Shown: positions 8,154 through 17,419, counted from the stretch's first letter. The stretch is DNA of 64,000 nucleotides from Actinomadura rudentiformis (GCF_008923185.1 NZ_WBMT01000018.1:124001-188000); one strand, 5' to 3'. Made by a program: numbers and translations. The notes: generated by a model not told the origin, from the letters alone.

Positions 8154-8855
8154 CTATTTGAAGGCGGCCGAGAACTGGTTGACGGTCTTGGCGCGCTTCC
8201 AGCCGGTGGGCAGCTCGTCGGCCTCGACGCCGACGCCGAACATCTGGGTGTCGCTCCGGCCCTGGAGCCAGAGACCATCGGTGTACGGCGCGTACAGAGG
8301 TGCGCCCGCCGGGATGTTCGCCGGTCGCACCACGGTCTCTGCGGGGGAGGGGCTCCAGTCGGTGATGTCGTCGAGGACAGCCACGACCTTGGCCTGGGGG
8401 TTGAGCGCCGCGAGCTTGGCGGGCGAGGTGGTCCCGTCGGTGTAGACCGAAACGTAGACCTTCCCGCCCACCACCCGGCGTGCGTCCCCGTCCAGCACCT
8501 TGTGGACGTTGACGACGAACGTGACGTAGGTTTCCTCGGAGCCTGCCTGGGGGGACTGGGCCGGATTCGCGGCGGCCAGCCGGATTCCGTCCTCCACCTT
8601 CGTCAGCGTCCCCTCGACGATGAGGTCGGCCTTCTTCCTGGCGTCCGCCGGGGACGTCAGCGGTGTGTAGTCGACCTGGACGTTCTGTCCGGCCAGTTCG
8701 GTCAGTTCGCGCACCGAGCCCGTCGTCACCGAGCCCGAGTCGCTGGCGCCGCTGACGGCGGCGGTCCGGCCACCGGAGTCGGTGCCGGAGCACGCGGTGG
8801 CCGTGAACGCGAGGGCGAGCGCGGCGGCGGACATGACGACGATGTTCGTCTTCAT
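8154..8855 (-). CDS. Putative secreted lipoprotein of unknown function
   Basis: This 233-aa protein has a lipoprotein-like leader: MKTN, a hydrophobic stretch AAALALAFTATAC and then a Ser/Gly/Thr-rich linker. The lipobox is weak (ATAC rather than LAGC). The mature part alternates predicted strands (ADLIVEGTLTKVED, TYVTFVVNVHKVL, VYVSVYTDGTT), suggesting a small beta-rich extracytoplasmic domain. It starts 20 nt after the metalloprotease stop with GGGAGA upstream, so the two are one operon and may act together outside the membrane. No named family is recognised with confidence. Confidence 0.7.
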   Translation of the reverse strand: MKTNIVVMSAAALALAFTATACSGTDSGGRTAAVSGASDSGSVTTGSVRELTELAGQNVQVDYTPLTSPADARKKADLIVEGTLTKVEDGIRLAAANPAQSPQAGSEETYVTFVVNVHKVLDGDARRVVGGKVYVSVYTDGTTSPAKLAALNPQAKVVAVLDDITDWSPSPAETVVRPANIPAGAPLYAPYTDGLWLQGRSDTQMFGVGVEADELPTGWKRAKTVNQFSAAFK

Positions 8856-8875
8856 CTTGAGGTCTCCCGCTCGGC

Positions 8876-9478
8876 TCAGTAGGACGCGTTGACGTGGCTG
8901 CGGTCGTGGGCGGTGAAGCTGCGCCAGACGATCGAGCGGCTGGGGACCTCGCCCTCGAACATGGCGCACTCGTGCGACCCCGTGGCGTGGTGGCCGAAGC
9001 CGATGGTGTGCCCGATCTCGTGCAGGGCCGTCTTGCGGTAGTCGTACCAGTCGTCGGTCCCCTTGGCGAGTTCGGGGAAGTCCATCCAGATGGTGGCGCT
9101 GTCGCACCTGGGACCGATGGTCTTGGTGCACCTGGTGCGCCCGCGCAGCCCCCCTTCCAGATTCTTGGTGCGCCAGATGACGTCGGTCTTGATCGTGCAG
9201 CTCTCGGAGCGGGCGGACATGTCCGTGGTGTTGGCCAGGCGGTTCATGCCCCAGACGGCTGAGGTCCTGCGATTGGTCGTCCAGCCGCCGCCGGTGATGC
9301 AGTACGTGTGTGTGGCGTTGTCGGCCAACCGCTTCTCCGGCCACGGAGTCGCCTGTGCCTGGGCTTGCACGGCCACCAGGGCACCAGAGGCGACGGCCGC
9401 GACCGTGAGGATCCGGAGTGCGCTGTTCACGCCACGAGTCCGGCGCCTCGGAATTTCGAGGGGAGGGGAATGTGTCAT
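8876..9478 (-). CDS. Secreted metzincin-type zinc metalloprotease (matrixin-like)
   Basis: This 200-aa protein has an N-terminal signal sequence (hydrophobic stretch at about 21-37 ending AQAQA) and the zinc motif HEIGHTIGFGHH at 153-164. CAM at 171-173 supplies a plausible Met-turn, placing it with M10-like metzincins. Four further cysteines (60, 94, 117, 125) suggest disulfides in the secreted form. An alternative GTG start at 9430 would give a shorter, conventional signal peptide. It is first in a two-gene operon with the lipoprotein. The natural substrate is unknown. Confidence 0.8.
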   Translation of the reverse strand: MTHSPPLEIPRRRTRGVNSALRILTVAAVASGALVAVQAQAQATPWPEKRLADNATHTYCITGGGWTTNRRTSAVWGMNRLANTTDMSARSESCTIKTDVIWRTKNLEGGLRGRTRCTKTIGPRCDSATIWMDFPELAKGTDDWYDYRKTALHEIGHTIGFGHHATGSHECAMFEGEVPSRSIVWRSFTAHDRSHVNASY

Positions 9479-9790
9479 TTCACCATCTCGTTCGCATGGG
9501 GGGTAAGGGCGCGCCGAGGTCTTGAAAGAGCAGCTAAGCCGTTCACCAAGCGTTCACGTAAGATGCCACGGCACTATGCGGATTTAGTGCTGCGGGCCCA
9601 TGACCTGGCAGCCTTTCTCGCAAGCCCCGACTATGCCCAGCCCTCTGCCGGCGGCCTCACTTTGCGGCTGTTTCTGTTGCACAAGACGTAGAGCGGGAGT
9701 TGTCAACGAGGCGATCCTTCCTTCTGGAAGTCCGATCGGCCGGCCAGACTCAGAGGCAGGCTGGTGCCCGGCTGCAGAAGGGTGACGCGG
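9479..9790. other. Divergent intergenic region with no recognised gene
   Basis: About 310 bp separate the metalloprotease start from the truncated NACHT gene. I translated the stretch immediately upstream of the NACHT frame. It reaches a stop at 9689-9691 and shows no P-loop or Walker B remnant in that frame. Confidence 0.5.
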
Positions 9791-12049
9791 ATGACGCCGG
9801 AAGAGATCGCCCGGTCCGCTGAGAACTGGTACCGGGAGCACGGGTACGAAGATCCGCGAGCACTGGCGGCGCGGCTGGCTCAGGCGATGGGCGACAGCAG
9901 GCTGAACGAGCACGCTCGCACACCCTTGCACCTGTCGATGGCCTGCGAGCTCTTCGCGGTCTCGGAGACTGCGCCACTGCCCGTCAGCAGGACCGGGTTG
10001 TATCGGAGGTTCATCGACCTTCGCTGCGGGCGGTTGCCCGCAGGCGGCGGGTTGCGCGGGCTCGCTCACGAACTGCGTGACGGGCAGAGCCTGTTGGAGC
10101 TGGCGCAGACCTACTTTCATCCGCCCGACCAAGTCGTCGGGCAGCTCCTGGAGCCGAGCGGCCTCTTCGTCCGCCATGGGGCGGACTATCGGTTCGTGGA
10201 CGCGAGCTACCAGGACTATCTCTGCGCCGAATTCATCCAGGCCGAGCGGACTGGCTGGCTCTCGCGCCGGAGATATCTGCGTCCTCGCGACTCGTGGCCG
10301 GAGCGGGATCTGCGGGTCGCCGCGTTCCTCATAGGGCTCTGGCTCGAAGACGGGCAGGACCTGGGCAGGTGGTTGCGGCTGCTCCTGCGGCGGAAACGGA
10401 ACCGGGTCGCCAGCCTGCGCTTGCTGGCCATGGTGGTGGATGACGGCGTACCGCTCCCCGACGCCATCAGGACGGGCACCGTCCAGCGGCTGCAGCAGCT
10501 GGTCGCCGAACCGTTCGGGTCACCCGGAACGCCGGACGGCTGGAGCCGCCTGGTCGAGGCGCTGGACATGGTCGACCCCGAGCAGGCCCAGAACATCTTG
10601 GACGATGTGGTCCGCCGGAGTCACACCCACGGGCCCGGGGCCGCCGAGCTGCTCCTGCGACGCGATCGCCGGCGCGCGCTGGACGCCATGGCGGCCCAGA
10701 TCCAGGACCGGCAGATGATCTCGTCGGTGCGGGCGCGCATGCTCGAGCTCCTGACGCGACAGCTCCCTCCGGAGGAAGCGGCTCAGGCTCGTGCCGTGGC
10801 GGCGCTGGACCCGTCCATGGGTGAGGCCGGTGTGCAGCAGGCAACAGCGGTGCTCAAGCACGACCCGGCTCGCGGACTGGACCTTCTGGAACATCAGGCT
10901 GATCACAGCGACTGGAACGACGAGGCCAGGTTCAAGGCGGCCCGGGAGCTCTTCGGTCAAGATCCGGCCAGGGCGGTGCCGCTGCTGAAGAAGCTCGGTC
11001 TGTCATCCGCGCGGAGCCCTCAGGTGCGCTACGACGCCGGCAGGTTGCTCGGCGCGGACGGCAATGAGGTCTTCAGGGAGCTGGCGCTCGACTCGGGCGT
11101 GCACAACGCGCATCTGCGGATCAACGCGGCCGTCAAGGTCGAGCCTGCGGCCGAGGCCGACAGATGCCTCGCGTCCATCGCCAAGGAGGGCGGCCTCGAT
11201 CCGGCAGGGCGGCTGGCCGCGGGGAGCGCCCTGTTCGACCGGGATCGTGTGCTCGGGCTGGAGGCACTGGAGCCGCTGGTGATCGACCGGAGCACTCCCG
11301 TTGACATCAGCCTGGAGGCGGCGTCCACTGCCGCCTCTGCCGACGGCGGTGCGTGCTTGGACCGTCTCGCCGGCGCCAAGGAGCGGCCGGTCTACTCGCG
11401 CAAACAGGCGGCGATCCTGCTGCGCCGGTACAAGCCCGCATGGGCTGCGAAACATCTGAGCGAGCTGGCTCTCAACGCCAAGATGTCCAATGCGGAACGG
11501 GTGAACACCGCGACCGCCGCCGCCGGCGCGGATCGCGAAACCGGCGAGCAGACCCTTGTGGCGCTGGCGACCAAGAAGTTCCACAACCCGGACGACCAGC
11601 TGAACGCCGTTGGGGAACTCAAGAAACTCAACCCCGCGCAGGCCACGAAACTGCTGGTCCGGTTCGCCGGCGACTGGAGGGGGCCGTCAGCCCTGGACGC
11701 GGCGCTCGCCATCGATTCCAGGCGCCAGCGCATCACGTCGTTGGCCAAGATCGCTGACCGCTCCATCGACACCACGATGAGGCTTCAGGCCATCGGCGAA
11801 GTCGGCAAACTCGACAAGCGCGAGGCGACCCATCTCTACGAACGCCTGCTCGGCAGGCAACGTCACCTCAGCGGCCACGACATGCTGGAGGTCGCGCTGG
11901 CCTTCCATGACCACGAGCACCGTGCCGCGGCCGGCCACCTCAAAGCCCTCGCCGGGAACCCCAAGCTCAACATGGACCTCCGCAAGCGAGCCAACTCCTG
12001 CCTGCCCAGATCTCAGCAGGTCGATCTTGATCCGCGGTCTCGCCACTAG
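9791..12049 (+). CDS. N-terminally truncated NACHT-type STAND protein with helical repeats
   Basis: This 752-aa protein starts inside what is normally the middle of a NACHT NTPase. ARTPLHLSMACELFA and LYRRFIDLRCGR match the helical domain after Walker B, and YRFVDASYQDYLCAEFI is the conserved end of the NACHT winged-helix region. From about residue 190 onward it is built of HEAT/TPR-like helical repeats rich in Ala and Leu, the usual sensor part. No P-loop, Walker B or N-terminal effector domain is present. ATG 9791 has AAGGGTG upstream, while GTG 9764 is also possible. Intact relatives are antiphage NLR-like proteins. This one is probably a remnant, or acts without ATP hydrolysis. Confidence 0.65.
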   Translation: MTPEEIARSAENWYREHGYEDPRALAARLAQAMGDSRLNEHARTPLHLSMACELFAVSETAPLPVSRTGLYRRFIDLRCGRLPAGGGLRGLAHELRDGQSLLELAQTYFHPPDQVVGQLLEPSGLFVRHGADYRFVDASYQDYLCAEFIQAERTGWLSRRRYLRPRDSWPERDLRVAAFLIGLWLEDGQDLGRWLRLLLRRKRNRVASLRLLAMVVDDGVPLPDAIRTGTVQRLQQLVAEPFGSPGTPDGWSRLVEALDMVDPEQAQNILDDVVRRSHTHGPGAAELLLRRDRRRALDAMAAQIQDRQMISSVRARMLELLTRQLPPEEAAQARAVAALDPSMGEAGVQQATAVLKHDPARGLDLLEHQADHSDWNDEARFKAARELFGQDPARAVPLLKKLGLSSARSPQVRYDAGRLLGADGNEVFRELALDSGVHNAHLRINAAVKVEPAAEADRCLASIAKEGGLDPAGRLAAGSALFDRDRVLGLEALEPLVIDRSTPVDISLEAASTAASADGGACLDRLAGAKERPVYSRKQAAILLRRYKPAWAAKHLSELALNAKMSNAERVNTATAAAGADRETGEQTLVALATKKFHNPDDQLNAVGELKKLNPAQATKLLVRFAGDWRGPSALDAALAIDSRRQRITSLAKIADRSIDTTMRLQAIGEVGKLDKREATHLYERLLGRQRHLSGHDMLEVALAFHDHEHRAAAGHLKALAGNPKLNMDLRKRANSCLPRSQQVDLDPRSRH

Positions 12050-12071
12050 CCGAAGGTGATGCGCCTTCGGC
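12049..12071 (+). terminator. Hairpin after the NACHT-like gene
   Basis: GCCGAAGG and CCTTCGGC flank a 7-nt loop and overlap the final base of the TAG stop codon. Confidence 0.65.
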
Positions 12072-12278
12072 GATCTCGGCCCTCTCGCCGTGGGGGTGTG
12101 TTGAGGGTGATCTAGGCCCATTCCGGGCAGGTTGTGGGCGGAGGCGGCTGGGGGCGCAGAACGCAACGGCAGGCCTCTGACCTGCAGTGAGGGCAGGCCT
12201 TGGCCCATTGGCCCGGGCACTTGGCGCAGGTGTGGTTTGTGGTGTTTCCGATCGGTGCCACGGGGAGGTGGATCGCAG

Positions 12279-13880
12279 GTGAACGCCATCGGGGAACAGA
12301 TCAGGGCGCGCCTGCCGTTCCAGAGGCGCAACGCCGCCTCGCTGAGCTTGCTCGTCTTCGCGATGGTGCTGACCCTGTCGGCCTTCGCCGAGGTCGGGCT
12401 GGCGCGCGACGGGCGGCTCCCCCTTGGGCTGCCGGTCTACGGCGGCGGCCTGGCCGTGCTCGCCCTGGTCGCGTACGTCGTGCAGGCCAAGTTCGCCCCG
12501 TACGCCGATCCGCTGCTGCTGCCGCTGGCAGTGGCGCTGAACGGCGTCGGCCTGGCGATGATCTACCGGCTGGACCTGGACACCAGCAAGGACAAACAGG
12601 CGGCGCTGAGCACCGGCGAGGCGGCCAAGGACGCGGCCGACGCGCCGGGCCAGCTGATGTGGACGTTCGTCGGGATCGCTCTCTTCGTGGCCGCGGTGCT
12701 CGTCATGCGGGACACCGACAAGAGCGATGCCCGGCTGTCGTTCACTCCCAAGACCGCGCAGCGTTACACCTACCTGACAGGCGCCGGTGCGATCATCCTG
12801 CTGCTGCTGCCGATCGCGCCGGTCATCGGCACCTCGATCAACGGTGCCCGGGTGTGGATCCGGATCGGCACATTCTCCGTACAGCCCGGCGAGTTCGCGA
12901 AGATCATGCTGGTCGTCTTCTTCGCCGGCTATCTGGTCAGCAAGCGGCAGGCGATGTCGCTGATCGGCAAGAAGTTCGGACCGCTGAGCCTGCCGCGCGC
13001 CCGTGACCTGGGCCCGATCGTGGTGATCTGGCTCTTCTGCCTGGGCGTGCTGTTCGTGCAGAGAGACCTGGGCACCGCCCTGCTGTTCTTCGGGCTTTTC
13101 ATCTCGATGCTGTACATCGCCACCCAGCGGATCTCCTGGGTGATGATCGGTGTCGGGCTGCTGGCGATCGGCGTCTTCATCGCCACGCTGTTGCCGTTCA
13201 TGAGGCATGTGGACCAGCGGATCGACATCTGGCAGAACCCCGGCCCGTACTTCGACGGCGGCTGCCTGGTCGACGGCAGGGTCATCCCGGTCCACCCGGA
13301 CACCGACCTCTACAAGCAGGAGGTCGCCCGTTCCGGTCAGGCGCTCGGGGCGGGCCTTCGCGTCTGCAATCGGATGAACGGCGAGTACGCCGACAGCGCG
13401 CAGCTGCTGAAGGGCCTGTTCTCGCTCGGCGAGGGCGGCGTCCTCGGCACAGGCCTCGGCCAGGGCGAGCCCTGGCGCACCCCCCTGTCCTTCAGCGACT
13501 TCATCTTCGACTCGCTCGGTGAGGAGATCGGGCTCACCGGCTTGATGGCGTTGCTCATGATGTACGCATTGATCATGCAACGCGGGATGAAGACCGCCCT
13601 CACGGCACGGGATCCCTTCCTGAAACTGTTCGCGGGCGGGGTGTCGTTCGTCCTGGCGTTGCAGGTGTTCGTCATCGTCGGTGGCGTCACCGGTCTCATC
13701 CCGCTGACGGGCCTGACGACACCGTTCCTCTCGCAGGGCGGGTCCTCGCTGATGGCGAACTGGATCCTGATCGCGATCCTGGTCCGGATGAGCCACGACG
13801 CGCGCAAGCCCGCCCCGCAGGCGATCCAGGAAGAGGGCATGACCCAGATCGTGAGCACAAGGTCAAGCCACAGCACCTGA
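12279..13880 (+). CDS. SEDS-family peptidoglycan polymerase (RodA/FtsW-like)
   Basis: This 533-aa polytopic membrane protein belongs to the SEDS family, whose members polymerise lipid II together with a class B penicillin-binding protein. Signature segments are SINGARVWIRIGTFSVQPGE, FVQRDLGTALLFFG and GLTTPFLSQGGSS near the C-terminus. About ten to twelve hydrophobic segments are visible. The frame extends upstream, but GTG 12279 has GGGGAGGTG 9-17 nt before it and starts just ahead of the first membrane segment. It stands alone here, without the PP2C, FHA, pbpA or pknAB genes that accompany rodA in the main actinomycete locus, so it is probably an additional copy used in growth or sporulation. 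Confidence 0.85.
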   Translation: MNAIGEQIRARLPFQRRNAASLSLLVFAMVLTLSAFAEVGLARDGRLPLGLPVYGGGLAVLALVAYVVQAKFAPYADPLLLPLAVALNGVGLAMIYRLDLDTSKDKQAALSTGEAAKDAADAPGQLMWTFVGIALFVAAVLVMRDTDKSDARLSFTPKTAQRYTYLTGAGAIILLLLPIAPVIGTSINGARVWIRIGTFSVQPGEFAKIMLVVFFAGYLVSKRQAMSLIGKKFGPLSLPRARDLGPIVVIWLFCLGVLFVQRDLGTALLFFGLFISMLYIATQRISWVMIGVGLLAIGVFIATLLPFMRHVDQRIDIWQNPGPYFDGGCLVDGRVIPVHPDTDLYKQEVARSGQALGAGLRVCNRMNGEYADSAQLLKGLFSLGEGGVLGTGLGQGEPWRTPLSFSDFIFDSLGEEIGLTGLMALLMMYALIMQRGMKTALTARDPFLKLFAGGVSFVLALQVFVIVGGVTGLIPLTGLTTPFLSQGGSSLMANWILIAILVRMSHDARKPAPQAIQEEGMTQIVSTRSSHST

Positions 13881-14888
13881 GCGGCCGTCACCCCGGCGAT
13901 CACCCATGACGGAAGGTTGCGCCAGGATCGCCGCCGCCTCCTCGAGGTCCATGTGGCGCAGGCGGGCCCCGGCCATCTCGTCGGTCCACCGTTCTGCGAT
14001 GTCGTAGCGCTCGACCGGGGTGGTCTCCAGCAGCTTGCGGCCGGGGAACACCTCATAGCCGTCGAGCAGGTCGGTGTGTTCCCGCATGCCTTCCTGGAAG
14101 AGGTTCTCGCGGCGCAGCACGTACTTGAGGACGGGCACCTCATCCCAGAGCTTGCGGCCGGCGGTCACTATCTCCATGGCCCGCGACCGGTAGTCCGGGT
14201 CACCGATGAGGTGCTCGCGCACGATCGAGCTCCCGACGGTCAGGTGCCGGATCTCATCGATCCCCGCGCCCCGGGCGATCTCGCCGGCCGCCGGGTCGAG
14301 CCGGTCCCATTTGCGCTCGCTCAGCTCGGCGGCGGGTGCCAGTACCCCTTCCACCACGATCGTGAAGGCCGCCACGGCACCGACGAAGTCGCCTTCGTCG
14401 CGGACGGTGCGGACCACGAACTCCTCGATGGGCGCGAGCACCTCCGCGGTGTAATCAGCGGATACTTCCGCGATGGTCTCGTGCAACCGCTCTGCGGGCA
14501 CACCGAGCTCAACGAGGTGGTTGCGGAAGACCATCGCGTGCCTGGCCTCGTCCAGCACCTGGGTCGCGAAGAACTCCATCTCCGCGATGCCCGGCGCCTC
14601 GGCCACGAAGTACGACAACGCCCGGGCCGCTCGATCCTCGGCGACCGAACGCCAGCCCAGTTCGAGGATCAGCGCCTCGCGAAGCGGGCCGGGCTCGCGC
14701 ATGAACTCGGGGGTGGCCGCGGTCACGGCGTGGCCGGTGGTGGCGCGTCCGGCGAGGGTGCCCTGCGCCACGGCTGTCAGCCAGTACGCGAGGTCGCAGT
14801 CGCGCGTGGTCATGGTCAGGTTCATCGCGCCGTCGAGCAGGTTGGGCGCCAAGTCGAAATCGGCTTCCCGAGGCACTGACTGTGTCAT
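13863..14888 (-). CDS. VlmB-like diiron oxygenase-family protein (azoxy biosynthesis)
   Basis: This 341-aa protein has a ferritin-like diiron pattern: Glu84 in the AEDRAARAL helix, EARH at 114-117, Glu180, and EIRH at 212-215. It resembles VlmB of the valanimycin cluster, which oxidises the hydrazine intermediate to the azoxy group. It is last in a four-gene operon containing homologues of VlmH, VlmO and VlmR, which strongly supports that role. Start ATG 14888 lies 13 nt after the flavin reductase stop. Its 3' end overlaps the convergent SEDS gene by 18 nt. The assignment rests on motifs and context. Confidence 0.75.
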   Translation of the reverse strand: MTQSVPREADFDLAPNLLDGAMNLTMTTRDCDLAYWLTAVAQGTLAGRATTGHAVTAATPEFMREPGPLREALILELGWRSVAEDRAARALSYFVAEAPGIAEMEFFATQVLDEARHAMVFRNHLVELGVPAERLHETIAEVSADYTAEVLAPIEEFVVRTVRDEGDFVGAVAAFTIVVEGVLAPAAELSERKWDRLDPAAGEIARGAGIDEIRHLTVGSSIVREHLIGDPDYRSRAMEIVTAGRKLWDEVPVLKYVLRRENLFQEGMREHTDLLDGYEVFPGRKLLETTPVERYDIAERWTDEMAGARLRHMDLEEAAAILAQPSVMGDRRGDGRSGAVA

Positions 14889-14901
14889 GCCGACTCGCTT
14901 T

Positions 14902-15471
14902 CTATGACCGGCCCAGCGTGGCGACTTGGCCGGGTGGGTGCGTGGCTTCTCGGGGCAGGACGCGGAGCATCCCGTCGTGCAGCCGCCCGGTGAAGTGCAG
15001 CAGAGGGCCGCCCTCGCCGTTACGGGCGGTGACGACCTCGCCGAGCAGAAGGTCGTGGTCACCGGCTGGGACGGTCGTGGTGAGATGGCAGCCGAGCGAT
15101 GCGAGCGAACCGCTGATCCACGGTGCTCCGCTGAACGTGTCGGGCTCCCACTCGAGATGATCGAACTGGGCCAGTCCCCGCGGCCGGCCGGGATCGGCGA
15201 ACCAGCCGGCGAGCGGGGACTGCCGCGTGGACAGCACGTTCACCGCGAAGCGCCGGGCCTCACCGATGACCTCGGTGAGGGAGGACTCTTCGCGCAGGCA
15301 CACGCCGATCAGCAGCGGCTCCCGCGAGATCGCGGCGACCGAGGAGACCGTGGTGCCACGGACGATGTCGCCGTGCCAGACGGTCACCACCGCCACGCCG
15401 GTCACGAGGCGGCGGACCGCCTGGCGCAGGACCACGTCCAGATCGGCCGTCGTCATGTGATGGGTCGTCAT
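14902..15471 (-). CDS. VlmR-like flavin reductase
   Basis: This 189-aa flavin reductase-like (FMN-binding split-barrel) protein shows VTGVAVVTVWHGD, TTVSSVAAISREPLLIGVCL and ARRFAVNVLS, as in HpaC/VlmR-type NAD(P)H:flavin oxidoreductases. It would supply reduced flavin to the N-hydroxylase encoded two genes upstream, as VlmR does for VlmH. Its ATG overlaps the stop of the membrane-protein gene in an ATGA, indicating translational coupling. Confidence 0.85.
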   Translation of the reverse strand: MTTHHMTTADLDVVLRQAVRRLVTGVAVVTVWHGDIVRGTTVSSVAAISREPLLIGVCLREESSLTEVIGEARRFAVNVLSTRQSPLAGWFADPGRPRGLAQFDHLEWEPDTFSGAPWISGSLASLGCHLTTTVPAGDHDLLLGEVVTARNGEGGPLLHFTGRLHDGMLRVLPREATHPPGQVATLGRS

Positions 15472-15968
15472 CTGACGGATACCCCGGCGGCGGCCGGAGC
15501 CCGCCCGTCGTCGGCTGCCCCCAGATCCCCTGCGGAGAGCTCGTCGATCAGCCGCCGGTAGCCCGGCGCCGCGTGCGGCTCGAAGGGCAGGCTGAACGGC
15601 TTGAGGAAGTTGCCCCAGATGCCGCGGTCGCCGAAGATGTGCCAGGGAATCGCGAGCAGCGCCCACTCCCAGCCGATCGTGAGCCCCCAGATCACGATGA
15701 CCGCGCCCTGCGTGATCATGCTGTGCATGAGGTTGTAGGCGAGGTAGTAGTTCTTGGAGATCCGGCCGTTCGGGCTGCGCCGGAAGGCGATCGCGCCCGG
15801 CAGGTAGCCGAGGAGATCGATGTAGGCGAACAGGACGAGCGCCGGGAGCCAGCGGATCTCGCTCCAGTGCATGATGAGGAAGACGTTGACGGTGAGCCAG
15901 GCGGCCACGTACTCGGCCCGGTGGAGCCGGAACGTGGTCGGGCTCTCGAAGGGATTCTTCACGTCCAT
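15468..15968 (-). CDS. VlmO-like integral membrane protein (candidate N-N bond-forming enzyme)
   Basis: This 166-aa protein has three to four hydrophobic segments (YVAAWLTVNVFLIMHW, LPALVLFAYIDLLGYLPG, MHSMITQGAVIVIWGLTIG, WALLAIPWHIFGD) and several conserved-looking polar residues between them (His, Asn-Tyr-Tyr, Asp-Arg-Gly). By position and size it matches VlmO, the membrane protein reported to rearrange O-seryl-hydroxylamine into a hydrazine during valanimycin biosynthesis. I infer the same reaction here. ATG 15968 has GAGGTG about 8 nt upstream, and it lies 35 nt after the VlmH-like stop. Homology is judged by eye. Confidence 0.65.
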   Translation of the reverse strand: MDVKNPFESPTTFRLHRAEYVAAWLTVNVFLIMHWSEIRWLPALVLFAYIDLLGYLPGAIAFRRSPNGRISKNYYLAYNLMHSMITQGAVIVIWGLTIGWEWALLAIPWHIFGDRGIWGNFLKPFSLPFEPHAAPGYRRLIDELSAGDLGAADDGRAPAAAGVSVR

Positions 15969-16003
15969 GGCTGGACACCTCACTGACGCGGTGGGTTGGC
16001 TGG

Positions 16004-17140
16004 TCAGGACAGACGCAGGGGCTGACCGGTGAAATAGTCGACGAGCGCCTCCGCCATCGCCGTTCGTGACGGCGGGTGGTAGGCCAGCGGGCGGACGGCG
16101 GCGACCAGGTAACCGATGTCCGGAGACCGCATGAACGCGATGCCGCCGAGGAGCTCCGCCGCCATGTCACCGGCCGCCCTGAGCGCCCGCTGAGCCGCGT
16201 ACCTGGCCACCAGGACAGTCGAGACGGCGGCGTCGCCGGTGAGCCCCTCGCCGATGGCCCGGGCCGCGCCCTCGACCAGGGCGACGGCGGACTCCAGTTC
16301 GATCGCCGCCTGCGCGCGGTCGGTCACGCTGCCCCGCCCTCTGGCCAGCGCCTGCTCCACCAGGGCGCTCGCCGCGCCCACGTAGACCGAGGTCGCCAGC
16401 ATCTCGAACCAGGCGAACCCGGTCGTCTGCAGATCATCGAGCCGATCCGGGTCGGCCGGCTCGGTGCGGATCACCATGTCCGCGGGGACGAACACATCGG
16501 CGAGCCTGACCTCATGGCTCTCCGCTCCGGCCAGCACATTGCTCAGCCAGAACCTGTGCACGGAGATGCCCGGCGAACTCGCCGGGATGAGCAGCAACGC
16601 GAGCGTGGACGTCCCCTCCACCGGCACCGCGGCGCTGGCCGTGAGCAGGTCCATCGACCGGGCGAGGCTGCACGGTTTCTTTCCGCCGTTGACCAGGTAG
16701 CCGCCGTCGGTGACGCGCGCGGTCGCCGCCGGGATGACGATGTTGGCCCCTGGCTTGCCCTCAGCCCACCCCGAAGCCACGATGAGATTGCCCGGCGCGA
16801 TCTCAGCCAGGAGTTCCAGCTGCGCAGAGGTCAGCCGTCCGGCCCTCCTGGCGAGCGAGAAAAGCGTCGCCACCGTGTAGTGATGCATTGTGGTGGCAGC
16901 GCCCAGCGATGGCGAATACGACGACATCGCCCGCACAATGCGTGCCGCGCTGAGCGCGTCCACTCCCATGCCGCCGTATTCCGGCGGCACCAGCAGCCCG
17001 GGTCCGCCGAACTTGCGGAACATGCCGAGAACCGTTCCGTCCGGAGCCTCACGTTCGGTCAGGGAGATGTCCGCGAGAGCGGCACACATTCCCGGGTGGT
17101 AGCGCTCGCACACATCACGTGCCTCGTCCAGGGAGCGCAT
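16004..17140 (-). CDS. VlmH-like flavin-dependent amine N-hydroxylase (acyl-CoA dehydrogenase fold)
   Basis: This 378-aa protein has the acyl-CoA dehydrogenase fold: GGPGLLVPPEYGGMGVDALS, the flavin-contacting stretch LIVASGWAEGKPGANIV, and a C-terminal helical bundle ending with DIGYLVAAVRPLAYHPPSR. In valanimycin biosynthesis VlmH of this family hydroxylates isobutylamine with reduced flavin from VlmR. The neighbours here (VlmO-, VlmR- and VlmB-like) point to the same chemistry on an amine precursor rather than to fatty-acid oxidation. ATG 17140 has GGAGA upstream. It is first in the operon and is driven by a SARP-type promoter at 17231-17273. Confidence 0.75.
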   Translation of the reverse strand: MRSLDEARDVCERYHPGMCAALADISLTEREAPDGTVLGMFRKFGGPGLLVPPEYGGMGVDALSAARIVRAMSSYSPSLGAATTMHHYTVATLFSLARRAGRLTSAQLELLAEIAPGNLIVASGWAEGKPGANIVIPAATARVTDGGYLVNGGKKPCSLARSMDLLTASAAVPVEGTSTLALLLIPASSPGISVHRFWLSNVLAGAESHEVRLADVFVPADMVIRTEPADPDRLDDLQTTGFAWFEMLATSVYVGAASALVEQALARGRGSVTDRAQAAIELESAVALVEGAARAIGEGLTGDAAVSTVLVARYAAQRALRAAGDMAAELLGGIAFMRSPDIGYLVAAVRPLAYHPPSRTAMAEALVDYFTGQPLRLS

Positions 17141-17230
17141 CAATCATTCTCCGATCTATTTCAGGCGATCGCGATCAGCGGCTCGCCTGCTCGTTCCGGG
17201 CGATGCGGGGAAATCGCTCCATCTCCGTGA

Positions 17231-17273
17231 ATGATTGCAGCCGGTCCTGACGTCATGCTGACCGCAACGGAAC
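17231..17273 (-). promoter_or_regulatory. SARP-type promoter of the azoxy-core operon
   Basis: On the minus strand the heptamers GTTCCGT (17273-17267), GTCAGCA (17262-17256) and GTCAGGA (17251-17245) repeat every 11 bp. Eight bp later comes the -10-like AATCAT (17236-17231). The first heptamer is weak. This is the SARP operator layout shared with six other cluster promoters. Confidence 0.7.
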
Positions 17274-17340
17274 AAGATTGCCTACGCCCCCGGCTACGCG
17301 GGGCGAACGGTCAGAATGGCGAGTGGGGACGAGGATTTCC

Positions 17341-17383
17341 GTCAGCGGGAAGTCAGCACTGAGTCGGATGGGCCTGACATGCT
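17341..17383 (+). promoter_or_regulatory. SARP-type promoter of the FkbM methyltransferase gene
   Basis: Heptamers GTCAGCG (17341), GTCAGCA (17352) and GTCGGAT (17363) have 11-bp periodicity, followed after exactly 8 bp by the -10-like CATGCT (17378-17383). The predicted leader of about 30 nt contains GGTAGGAG before the ATG at 17420. Confidence 0.75.
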
Positions 17384-17419
17384 GGATTCAGCCGAGCCGC
17401 ACTAGAGGTAGGAGACCAA

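Noticed and set aside
11967..13796. Minus-strand open frame of 609 codons opposite the SEDS gene
   Set aside because: It is antisense to a SEDS protein with all family motifs. Its composition is rich in Asp, His, Gln and Arg with no domain.
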